Source: Quillaja saponaria
Taxonomy: Eukaryota; Streptophyta; Magnoliopsida; Fabales; Quillajaceae
Direction: 5' to 3'
DNA length: 64,000 nucleotides
Assembly: GCA_029379385.1 (NCBI GenBank)
Contig: CM055611.1
Span: 8,742,001 to 8,806,000 of the forward strand
Below the pieces are notes generated by a model. The model had not been told where the DNA came from, ran no database searches, and saw nothing but the letters and a program-made list of their open reading frames with translations. Position numbers and translations under genes: made by a program. Positions 10,726-21,960 of the stretch are shown piece after piece; the first letter of the stretch is position 1, and each line of letters opens with the position of its first letter.

Positions 10726-13700
10726 TAGGAATGTGCAATCGGGTAGATGACTTGGGTTTGACATAGTTCTCACTTAACCTAACAAAGTTGAGTTGACAAA
10801 AATCTCACTCAACTTTTTAAGTCGAGTGGTTAGATGATAGAAAATTTCACCTAGTTAAAAACTAAGGTGGGTCAGTTGTGTTGTGACTTTTTATTTGTTA
10901 ATCGACCTTACTATAGAATGATCTAATACCTACTTTTAACAAATAACTAGCTTTTATGGCATATGCGTTGCGTGTGAATTATATTTATGATATTTACATA
11001 TATATTCATCAATAATTAATATACACATCAAGAAATTATAGTTAATAAAAATATACTACATATTTTGTTTATTTAATTCTAATATTGATATTTAAATAGA
11101 GAAGAATTAGAAGAAAAAAATTTAAAAGATATTTAATAAATTGTCACACCCCTTATAGAGGCATGACTAGCCAGAGGAACGGTAACCAAACCTTCGTAAC
11201 CCTAACTCAAATAAAAAAACGATCATTACTTTAACCAACCAATGAATAAGACCAAGTATTTAAAAAAACAAAAGTTAAGAGTTTGTTAACTTAAACAAAT
11301 CACCAATTACTGAAAAATTTTGGTAGAGGTTCCCTGCAATATGGAACATGCCATAAAATACAAACCTATAAACTTTTGTTCTCACACAACAACAACACAA
11401 AGACAATAAGGAGCTCCACTCTGTTCACATCATCAATATGACAAAAACTGGAATATTACATTGTACTAAATTTGACACCCACAGTTTTATTGTGACTGCA
11501 AACTTTCATCCTTAACTCCAAGTATGAGATTCCGAGATATACCTTGTCATCAAATCCTTAGCAAAACTTCGTATTAGTGGTTAACTTCGTATTAGTGGTC
11601 CTGTTACTAAAAAAAAAAATAACCACAAGAAAGAAGTGAGTTCTACGGACCCCGTAAGTGAAAAATCGTACTAGCATCACTCAACACAAACGTATAATAT
11701 ATATATTAACATCATGTAACATGATTCACATAAATTTCACATTACACGTACACATTGTAAGTTTCACAACTTCACAATTCATTTGACACACAAGATCACA
11801 ATTTAAGTTAGCGCAACAATATCACACAACACAATTAAAGGGCGAACGAGTAACCCAGCCCCGCACACCAGTATCACCCCCAGCCGGGCATTTACGCGCC
11901 CGCACACCAAATTAATTCTCCGTACACAATCCATCCTACCGGGGCTGAGCACTCAATTTAAAAAATATTTATCAGAATCAGAATTTCTCATAATTTTAAA
12001 TCAGGGTATCCTAGGTGCACTTGGATTTTAAGTTTCGAAGATAAAAATCACATTTCATAAAAATCTCATTTTGTTGGCCCTTATCAACCACAATCAATGT
12101 CAAACACATCAATCTACTATCAAACAATATAATTTAAATAAATTATGATGGTACTGTACTTGCTTATTTTCCATATATTATGCATATTCAAATAAACATG
12201 TAATCACACATACTAATATAGCCCCTAAAGGCAACAATTAACCACTCACCTTTGACCGATTCTATTTGTTACTTGCACTTGCGTTCGCGCCTCTTATCAG
12301 GTCCATATTAGGATCTGGAACTGAAATTCATATTCCAAATAATATTTAGTTCCTAAATATTATTGTTATACTCTTTTAATTACTAAACTTATATAAGTTT
12401 CTTTATGTAAATTTTCCTTTAAGCTATTACATGTCAATTAATATAAATTGAACTTTAGGTAATAAAGTTAAAAATGAATAAGCATTTTAAGTGTCTTGAA
12501 AAAGAATAAGGTAGAAGGAACCATTAGAAAAGATAGAAAGCACTTAGTGAGCTAGAAATGTTGAAATTGTTCAAACTTGGAGTTTGGACCAGTGTCCACT
12601 TTAATGATCATATCTTTCTCCAAGAACTTCCGAATTCAGTTTCGTAAAATTTATAAAATACTAGACACATGTAGATTTATAATGGTATATCACTTGTAAT
12701 TTTTAGATTTGTATATCAATACAGTTTACTGTTTGAAGTTGCATCAAATTTTGCAACACGCAGGATTTTTGACAGCTTTGACCTTACCTTAGTTAATTGA
12801 ACATAACTTTCTTGAGGAAAGACGAAATCAGATTCCATTTGTTGGGTTTATTAATAGACAAGTATATCTATTTTTATTATTTAGAAAATTTTCCTAAAAC
12901 CTGTCATGAACCCACTCAATTTCTTATGTGAACCAAAAACAGGGCACTATGAATCCTGCCTAACCTAGTTGGAGTCTAACAGCGATAACTCACAACATAT
13001 TTGGAACCAAGCTATGAAATTTTGCGGACAACATTTCAAGACTATAAGCTACATTTTATCTTTTAATATATTAATTTAATTCAGCCCCGAAAACCTTCGA
13101 ATTAATGAATTTCTTTAAAGTTAAGGTACTAACGTACTGCTTAAATTTTAAAATTTCAATTCCAATAACTATAGGTGTATTAACAACTATCTATGCCTCT
13201 TAGTAATCTTTGGTTCACTATATTAACTCTCCTAACTTCCTAACCACAATTTACTTCATGACACTACGAAATTAGAAAACATAGGACTCGTGAGGTATAT
13301 TATGTTTACTTTGATAATCTAGAAAGTCATAAAAAAATCAGAAAGTTGTAACTTTCACAGCCAAAAACTAGAACTCACGCCTTATATAACAGTTAAAAGT
13401 AACCATTTTTCATAAACACTTACTTCTCATATACAATAAGTCTCTAGATATACTATCCAGTTTTCTATTTCCATGTATATTCACTAGTTTATAAATCATC
13501 CAGCTTACTACACTTGTCAATCTAGTTTTATGACTTCTTTGTATTGTCCATAAAGTTGGTTCAGTTAATAATTCCAATATATTATCCACAATCACAAAAT
13601 GGTAGATGGCTACATGCTGACATTTTCATTCACTAAGATTGTTATTTCATTGCACCAGAAAAATCAACAGTGTTGCAATTGCAGGGGCACTACACGGACA

Positions 13701-15344
13701 TCACTACAAACAAAAGTCATGATACTTAACCCAAAAGAATAAAAATGGTGCTAGACTTATTTACATATTTTATATGAACAGATTCTTTGAAGACTAGTGT
13801 CAATTGGAATTATAGCCAATATTATTAAGAGCCCCTTTTACCCCACGTATGGCAGGTGAAAACCATGCCAAAATAGGGCATGAATCAACTCAATAACTGC
13901 TGCCATCTTCTATGTTTACACACCTAATATACACATTCTAAGCTCATCAATGGAGTTATTCCTACCCGACTGCAACTTGGACAGGTTTGGCTAGAGCTTC
14001 TAGGCTAAAAAAAAATGCACACACACACACAAAAGAAATTTTTTACACCTAAACAGCAGCAAGAATGAGAACTAACTAGGACAAGAAGGAAGGGAAGTTC
14101 TTACCTCGTCTCAGCCAAACCCAAAATTTCCACCACACCTCTAATTACAAGCTACGACAGAAATGGCGTAAAGAAGAAAAAGAAAAGAACAGGGGAAGGC
14201 TCAAGGTAGCACACGGCGAAGGTAAATTTTGAAGGAGAAATGGTCAAAGTCGGTGGCTAAAGTGGAGAGAAAAATAATGGCCTACAATAAAATAAAATAA
14301 AAAATCTATAAATGATGGTCCACATTTAACCCTGCATTTGTGGTAAAAATTTATCCTAAAACTATACAGATACATATATATGTATATATTTATTTTTATT
14401 TATTTATTTACATATATTGCACACAACCATAAAATTTACATGTTTTAAATCAACCAATGATGTATTGAAAATTAATTTCAAAATAAAATAAAATAGAAAT
14501 CTATGGTCAAGATATTAAATATGTGGTACACATTAAACCTTGTTATATTTATTATAAATACTTCCTACCTTATAAATATGTTGTAGATATCGGATTATAA
14601 GATGTATAATTAAATCGCTATTAATTAATTCGTTTATGTATTTATTATGTTATCACTAACATTTTACACATTATATTTAAAATTCTATTTTTCAATATCG
14701 GGTTATAACATAAATGCTAAAGGTCACTATGTAATAATAATAACTCATAGGGGTGTTTAAGGAAATTAAAATTTTTTGCCAATAAGGAACTTTTATACAT
14801 GGTATAAATATAGATATAGATAAGTTGTGAAATAAAAAATATTTGAAGTTATATAAATTTGTTAAAATAATATATATTTAACATGAATAAAAATTTAAAT
14901 TAAATATGATAAGGTTAAAAATCAACATGAATATGGATTGAGTTGAATCATACAATCATTTTCATATGTATTAAGAAAGTCTAGATTGGATATTAACATA
15001 TTGTTTGTATATATAAAAAAAGTTTTAAAATATTAGTAAATAAATAAGGGTGGGTCAGGCTCTTGGGTTAAAATTTTTTTCTCTCGGATAAATAGCCCAA
15101 CTTGAGATAGAAGATAAAAATTCACCTAATCTAAACTCAACTAAGTCTTAAATCTCAAACTAGTTGGGGTCGACAATATGAATCATTTTTCTCCATTCGC
15201 AATGATCCAATGCATCTTTTCAGCAATGCCTAGAGCAGCCTTATCCAAATTCACCCAATCTAAAACTCAGATTTAATCATATTATCGGGTTTCGACCATG
15301 TCTGCTCGAGTTAGTAGGGCTCTTGGTTTTTCTACACATCCCTA
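10726..15344 (+). mobile_element. hAT-like non-autonomous element split by solo LTR
   Basis: Begins TAGGAATGTGCA and ends TACACATCCCTA, imperfect 12-bp terminal inverted repeats. The flanks AATTTAGG and TTAGGG look like a decayed 8-bp target duplication. Without the nested LTR it is about 1.05 kb, matching 41737-42783. No transposase is visible. hAT membership is inferred from the repeats and flank size. Confidence 0.6.
11142..14710 (+). mobile_element. Solo LTR, 3.57 kb, private to block 1
   Basis: Starts TGTCACACCCC and ends GGTTATAACA, with TAAAT duplicated at 11137-11141 and 14711-14715. The colinear site in block 2 (42149-42153) has a single TAAAT and no insert, which proves the boundaries and shows that it arrived after block duplication. 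It has no coding domains and no second LTR. Same family as 4284-7715, judged by the shared opening and the CCCCGCACACC/GGCATTTACGCGCCC segment (11855-11945). Confidence 0.9.
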
Positions 15345-15767
15345 TTAGGGACTAAGAATTAAATATTTTGATATAGCAATGAGAAGTTTTTTCAGTATTA
15401 ATTTCTAAATTTTATATGCATATTAGTAATACAAGTTAATTAATTCTTTTGTTATTTTTTTTGACATGAAAAATAAATATTTATGTTAATTCATAATTAA
15501 GGAAATGTAGTGAGGAGCAAAATTGAGAAATTGAAATTTTCTTTTCAGAAATTTGATTGAGAACATTCAAGATTAGGGCCTAAATTAATAATTTTAAAAC
15601 CTTTTAGGGATCTATTTGATAAATTGACCATTGAAGGACAAAATCAATAAATTAAAAATCTTTTACAGATTTGATTGATGAAATTAAATATTGACAGACA
15701 AAATTGATAAATTAAGCATATTTGAGGGACGAAAGTAATAGTCTAGTATAATTTTCTAAATAAAATA
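15345..15767. repeat. Right foldback arm with repeated motif
   Basis: Repeats of the type GGGAC(C)AAATTGATAAATTAAA at roughly 60-70 bp spacing between 15490 and 15740. They are inverted relative to 10370-10500. Together they suggest the two ends of an outer foldback or Mutator-like element. The exact ends are not resolved. Confidence 0.45.
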
Positions 15768-16472
15768 GGGTCAATTGAATTTTATCCCCATAAACTACCA
15801 TTTGTTTTATAATAATCCTCATAAACTATTAAGTTAGGCATATAATCCCCTATTTGAGTCATAATTAACAAATAACCCTCACCCATCCAAATTAGTCATT
15901 AAATCTAACTAATTGACTTATAAAAGACTAAACTAACATTAATATAAATTTTTTTTTTTTTTTACTTTCTATCTATTGTTTCTTCTTTAAACTTTTCTTT
16001 TTCTATAAATTAAAATCTTCATATTTATCCAATTTTAGCATATTCTTTAATAGTTGTAACACCTTAATAAGAAAACAAAAATTTTGATGAAAATATTATC
16101 TTTAAAATAAAAATTGAAGCAACTCGTATAATTTCTATAAATCAAAAAAATAATATCTATAAATCTATTGATAATTTAGATATTATGATAAGAAAATAAA
16201 AATTATAAAATATTTAAATATTATTTATGTATGCTAAAATTGAATCAATATTCTAAAGAATGTAGTTTGATAAAAAAAATCAAAAGAAAAGATGTAAAGA
16301 GGAGAAAAATATAACAAAAAATTATAGTGAGGGTAATTTAGTCTTTTAAAAGTTAATTTGTTAGATTTAATTACTAGATGAGTGTGAGTTATTTGCTAAT
16401 TATGACTCAAATAAAGAAATTATGTACCTAATTTAATAGTTCATAAGGGTTATTGCAAAATGAGTGGAACCC
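15768..16472. mobile_element. Foldback MITE, about 705 bp
   Basis: Begins GGGTCAATTGAATTTTATCC and ends ATGAGTGGAACCC. The first and last roughly 160 bp are inverted copies of each other: TTAAGTTAGGCATATAATCC against the reverse of GTACCTAATTTAATAG, and GAGTCATAATTAACAAATAA against the reverse of TTATTTGCTAATTATGACTC. The middle is AT-rich and non-coding. A second copy is at 43207-43914, and diverged pieces of one arm occur at about 25640-25800 and 57180-57270. Confidence 0.75.
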
Positions 16473-17984
16473 AATATAATAATCAGAATTCTAATTTTCA
16501 AATTCCAATATTGTGGGAATTGACTCTTAATTTTTGAAAAACAAAATAAATAGTGAATAAACTTTCTTAACACATATGTCTTTTGTATATAGTTTTCATA
16601 ACAATACAAGCCTTTTCTGCTTGTGTGTAGGGGTGTAAAAAAAGCCGAGGTCACATCGTTAAATTTAGACATATTTGGACTCGGATTGTATTTGTCAAAA
16701 ACTCAATTAAAGGAAAGAAATTTGACAAGGGTCAAAAAGATTCTAACATTGGCTAATTGAAAAGCAAATATGGGAAATAACCATCAACCTCAAGGAACTT
16801 CTTTAAATTAGTATGCATGTTCACTTTTGCTAGTTTTCTTTGATTTTCTATGTTGTTAGATTGTTTTATGTGAGGAGTAAATGCAAATGATTGAATGTAC
16901 AAGGAATCATTTAAAAAAAATATAGTTTAATCATATGGTCACATACTGTAATTTAAAAAATAATCTTAGAAAAAATAATGAAATTACGGGGACTCATATT
17001 ATAATTTAAATAATAAATTAACTAGGAAATTTATACGTGGACCACTAATTTTGATAGGTGCATGGGGTGGTGGATCAAAACTAATGAATTTGTTAAGTGG
17101 TCCTATTGATATGCACCCCTAGTCATAAAAAAAAACTGTTTAATTAAATATTTTTTTCACTTTCTAATGTATGATTTGTCTTTTAAGCCCCTCTTTTATT
17201 TTTTATTTTTTCAAATAATTTTTTTTTTTTTTTGTACAATTTTCTTAATTTAGAAAAATAATTTATATTAAAATAAAAAAGAAATTACAAAGATTTAGGA
17301 GAAAAATAGTAATAATGGTTGAAGAGTGTGACATTGAGTTAAGGCTAGTGTTTGACATTAGGATATAAATTTATAGTAGTAACAAGGGCATTTCGCTTAT
17401 AGCTTTATCCTTTTATATAGAAAATCACTTATCTCATCAGATAAAATAATATATAAATATATATATAATTTTCATGTTTATGAAAAAAACACATTGGAAC
17501 AGCAATTAATTTAGAGTTGATACTTCTTATTTAAATCTGTTATTATTTAAAAAAAAAAAAAAAAAAAAGAAGAAGTTAAAATCTACCTTAAAGATTTATT
17601 TATATACAAAAAAAAGTTATAAGTTCATTCTAATTATTAGCAAAATAATTAGAGACATTTTCATTTTAATAAAACGTTGTATAGATTCTCATTTGTTAGT
17701 TGAAGAAATATTATTTTTATAAATAAAAAGTTTTAGTAAAAGACCAAAAAAATTATAATATCATAATAGTTTAATATTATGCGTAGTTAATATTTAATCC
17801 AGCGAAATTTTCGCAGATACTGTTATAAAAAAAAAAAAAAAAATAGAAATCCCAATATAGCACTCATGAGATGGAAAAACTAAAATTGTAATGAAATAAG
17901 AAAAAAAAAAGTAACTGATGACTAGGGCCCAAAAAGAAAGGACTCAAGCCCAACTCCCATGCCCGTGCCCTAGACATGTCTACC
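16473..17984. other. Upstream region of the intact NAC gene
   Basis: No coding sequence. It contains the conserved NAC-upstream stretch shared with 300-420 (GTGGACCA..AATTTTGATAGGTGCA), one copy of the 135-bp unit that is triplicated in B2 (about 17320-17460), and several poly-A tracts. A possible hAT-like end, TAGGGGTGTAAAAAAAG, lies at about 16628. Confidence 0.55.
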
Positions 17985-18225
17985 CTAAGTCTCTTCTTTA
18001 ATGGTTCACGATTTCAGCCTTCTACATCTACCAGTTATAGTCGATCACCGACTCGTGTTTCTATAACTTTCCAGTTCCTTTCAGCTTTCTACATCTACTA
18101 GTTTTAGCCTTCTCCTACGATATCATCTTTTTATTCTACCTTTCAGCTTTGTCCTAAGTTTGATCAGCTTTCTTCTAAGTTTCAACTTGCTCCTACGTAC
18201 TGTCAGCTTTCTTGGTTCATAAGTA
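17985..18225 (+). promoter_or_regulatory. Pyrimidine-rich NAC leader with TTCAGCTTTC repeats
   Basis: The roughly 240 bp before the start codon is CT-rich and built of degenerate units of about 20-25 bp: TTCAGC/TTTAGC then CTTTCTTCTAAG or TTCTCCTACG. Equivalent leaders precede all other retained NAC exon 1 copies (28860-29026, 45935-46150, 60180-60344, 61030-61188). Its position and composition suggest a 5' untranslated leader. The transcription start cannot be seen. Confidence 0.5.
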
Positions 18226-19655
18226 ATGGAGTACGGTTATTCTCGTGGCTTTCGCTTTGACCCAACTGATGAAGAACTTGTTCTTTATTACCTTTACAAT
18301 AAGGTGCATGGCTTTCCTATGTCTCCGGAGGTTGTGATTGATTGTGATATTTATGGAGATGACAATGTTTGGTTGAAATTGTTTGATCGTACAAAAGAAA
18401 ATTCTGTGTATGTATTCACAAAATTAAAGAAGAAAAACAAGAATGGTTCAAGAGTAGAAAGAGTTACAAAATCAGGTACTTGGAGGTGTCAGTGTGAAAA
18501 AACGATTTATGGAAAAAAGGGTGAATGGAAAAATAAAAAAATTGGGACTAAAAGAAATTTTACATTCATGGCCAACAAGAAAGGATCAATGGGTCGTTGG
18601 ACTATGCATGAATACCGTATCAATGACTGCCTACTACTCAATGGACAGAAAGTAAGTCTTTCTTTTGTATGTTCTTAATTTCAAATAATTTATTTATTTA
18701 TTTTATGAATCATGTCTCTATTCAATTTGTCTATCTCGTATTTATATTTGTATAAGTAACATGAATTGTTGGAATATCAAAACTCAACATCATATACGTA
18801 CTGCATTATTTGTGTAAGATTAGTGAGGGTATTAGCACTTCATTGACTGGTACCATTGCCGAGATGCTGCAAGACTTCCCCGGAGCACAAATCCTTTCCA
18901 TTAAATTTAATGTCCAATACAGGTTGAGCAATTTGTTTGAGTCTCCCAAACCAAGGACCTGACATGTCCAATACTATCACTATACAAGTCTGATTTCTTG
19001 CAATTAATCAAGAGAAAAAGGAATTCCAAAAGAGCAACATTTTTTTAGATGATTCTAGTTTTATTAATGTTACTGCCCAATCACCTTTTAGAAGCGTGCC
19101 TCTCAATTTTCAGTACCTTTAAAGAAGAAGATGCATAATATTGTTTGTATATATATGAAAAGGTTTTGTATATGCATGCATGCAGTACCTAATATATATG
19201 CTTGGCAGTGACTAAAATTTGAAAATTTTCAGGAAGAAGATTATGTTATTTGTAGAATCAACCGGAAAGATGTAATGAAAAAGAGAAGAGATGATTCAAA
19301 AGAAGAAAGTGACAGTGTCATTCCATGCATTGATAGAATTGAAGCCTCAAGTTCATCTGCCAACAATTCCGAACCAAGAGAACCAATTATTGATGGAGAA
19401 CTAATAAATGGAAAAATTGGGCTTGATATGAATTCTAATATGCTCTCAAACGGGGAATTGCCGGAGAAGGAGAGGGAGGTTTCTGATGGTTTCTTGAATG
19501 AGGAATTGCCGAATATGGACATGGACATAGAGGTTTCTGATCTCCTCTTGAATGAGGAATTGGTATATATGAATGTTGATGGCTCGGATAATGACGTGTT
19601 GGCAGAGTTGCTTAACTTACTTTACAGCGACCCAGAGTTAAATCCAATTGTTTAA
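18226..19655 (+). CDS. NAC domain transcription factor (B1), intact
   Basis: Two exons, 18226-18651 and 19233-19655, with a GTAAGT donor, TTTTCAG acceptor and a 581-bp phase-0 intron, giving 282 residues. Residues 8-23 (GFRFDPTDEELVLYYL) are NAC subdomain A. DCDIYG, subdomain C with RVERVTKSGTWRCQCEKTIY, and IGTKRNFTF follow, then RWTMHEYRI (subdomain D) and EEDYVICRI (subdomain E, start of exon 2). NAC proteins bind DNA as dimers and regulate transcription in the nucleus. The usual WKATGxDK loop is here WRCQCEK, so this is a divergent member whose DNA recognition may differ. The tail (about 156-282) is acidic with three LNEEL-like repeats, a plausible activation region. No membrane segment is seen. 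The ATG in AAGTAATGG is the first in frame. It is the only uninterrupted copy of six in the array; expression is not shown by sequence. Confidence 0.9.
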
Positions 19656-20507
19656 CTTAATTAGCCTGGCTGATTTTGTGCAATTAATTGTAATGTTCAC
19701 TTTGGTTGTATCTTGTTTGATAGAAATTGTAGGTTAGTTATACAAATTTACTAGAACTCATTGTTTGTTTTGAATATTTTGTAAGCATGAAATAAATTGG
19801 ATATATTGACTGTTGATAATTTAAGACAGTTGCTTTGCTTGTGAATTGGTGTAGCCATTACATGTGTGATGGAGAGGGTTGACCACCCGTTTCTTCATTG
19901 TTTTGTGGCTACGAGTTTGTTGCAGTTCGTGTTTTGTCTCTTTAGTGAATGTTTGGTACATAGCCTGAGGAAGGTTTTCACCTTCTGTGATACCGTACTT
20001 GCCTGTGTATTATTCATAGATAAATCAAGAGCTCGCATAAAATGCATGTGGTCATTCATAATTGAATATAGCTTTAGATGGTTTCTTTAATGTATTATTA
20101 CATATTGACCAATTGAAACATTTGTAGAATTCATAATATTTTATCTTGATGGCTGTGTGTTGCTTCATATAACACATCCCAAGGAAACAGTAATACTTTT
20201 CTTCTGTAAATATAACTCTAAGTGAAGAAATTACATGTTATGAAGTAAATCTGTACTTAGTATTAAGTCTTAAAACATCTATGTCTGTGTGTCAGACAAA
20301 CAAGTGAGCCAAGACTTGGAACACCAGATTTTTAAATCCTGCCTTTGAAAGATACAGGGTAAGAACTTAATTCACTCCTTGAGAATATATTAATGGAATC
20401 TATTCATCAAGTTGATTCCGATTCCAAGCAGTTGTCTTAGGACTTATTGAATGAGTTGTCTGTTTAGTTGTTAATTAGAATTCCTTTTTCTAGTCATCCC
20501 TGTGAGG
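19656..20507. other. B1 NAC 3' flank and degraded start of MUTYH
   Basis: The stretch around 19850-19960 (ATGGAGAGGGTTGACCACCC) matches the segment just upstream of MUTYH exon 1 in A1 (3511-3620), but exon 1 itself is missing here. The rest (19980-20507) is shared with B2 48000-48476 and has no recognisable gene. Confidence 0.55.
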
Positions 20508-20639
20508 GCTTCCTTAACTAGAAGGTTAAGCTTCCTTAACTAGAAGGTTAAGCTTCCTTAACTAGAAGGTTAAGCTTCCTTAACTAGAAGGTTAAGCTTC
20601 CTTAACTAGAAGGTTAAGCTTCCTTAACTAGAAGGTTAA
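20508..20639. repeat. 22-bp minisatellite, six perfect copies
   Basis: Six head-to-tail copies of a 22-bp unit starting GCTTCCTTAACTAGAAGG. Each unit contains an inverted repeat, CTTAAC and GTTAAG, six bases apart. B2 has one copy at 48477-48498, so the expansion happened in B1 after block duplication. The absence of mutations between units points to a recent event. Confidence 0.97.
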
Positions 20640-21960
20640 GTATTAAGTTGCTATCTGAACTGCGTAGAAACAAGAGGCTTAGATCAACAGTAGATAACTA
20701 TGAGTATATATTCAGAAAACAGGCTGTAATTTTCAACAAACTTGTTTTGGTTTATTCTGTTAGGGAGCAAAGAAAATAGTTGCTGAAGGAAGCAGAACAC
20801 CTGAAGCAGTTTCCGCATTACGGAAGATTCCTGGAATTGGAGATTATACAGCTGGAGCAATTGCCTCCATTGCATTCAATGAGGTGAGCTGCTTCTGTGA
20901 TTTACCATACCAGGTGGTGCCAGTTGTTGATGGAAATGTAGTAAAGGGCAATTGCTAGACTCAAGACTTTTTCTGCAAATCCAAAAGACTCTGTAACCGT
21001 CAAGAGATTTTGGTGAGCTTCAAACTCTAGTGACTTTCTTCTCTTCATCAGAATCTCAACTACAATTTGTTGTTGGTTGTAAAGAGATTCTTATTTCCTT
21101 TTTTTAGTTTTTCAACTTTTCTTCACTTGTTGAAGCACAAGAGAGAGATAGAGAGAGGGAAGAGAAAAACCTAGGAGCATCGTGCATCAACTTTAACTCA
21201 TTTGTGGTGGTACTTGTAATTCAGACGTGACAATATTGCTTTGATTTATGACATTAGTTAGAATTTAGGAAGTTAGAACATAATTTTTGGAATTGTTTGT
21301 ATTGCATTTCAATTAATTTTGGGACTGGCACATTTTCTTTGGGATGTAACAATTTTCTGATGGGTGTTTAGTTTTTTTTTTGGAGTGGGGCATGGGAAAG
21401 TAGCAGTTCAATTAGTTGATCCTTTCTGCCTTGGAGACTTCAACCAGGCTCTCATGGAACTTGGGGCAACTGTATGCACCCCTTTGAACCCAAGCTGCTC
21501 CACATGTCCTGTATCAGAAAACTGCAGTGCACTTTCAATGTCTAGAGATGACAATTCAGTAGTGGTTACAGATTATCCCATTAAGGGTGTGACGGGCAAA
21601 AAAAAGACGTGATTTTTCTGCTGTATGTGTTTTGACATACTGGGAGCTCAGCAAATTTTGGAGGGAAACCAATGGGTCAGTGAATTTCTTCTCATAAAGA
21701 GACCTGGTGAAAGGATTGGTTGCTGGTTTCTGGGAGTTTCCATCTGTCTTGCTGGACGGAGAAGCTGACTGGTTTGCTAGGACAGAAGCAATTAATGGCT
21801 TTTTGGAGCAAATTCTCATACTTGACCCCAAAAAGACAGTGCGGCAATAGTATTAAGTCAAGAAATTGGAGAGTTTGTTCATATTTTCTCTTACAAACGC
21901 CTCAAGGTGTATGTAGAATTGTTAGTGTTACGTTTAAAAGGTTTCAGTTTGTTCCTCTCT

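Noticed and set aside
19241..19528. Minus-strand protein opposite the NAC tail, found in several copies
   Set aside because: It recurs only because the NAC exon recurs; the plus strand has the NAC subdomain E, splice site and stop in the expected places.
20508..20639. CRISPR-like repeat array
   Set aside because: Units are directly adjacent with no spacers, and the DNA is clearly plant; it is a minisatellite.
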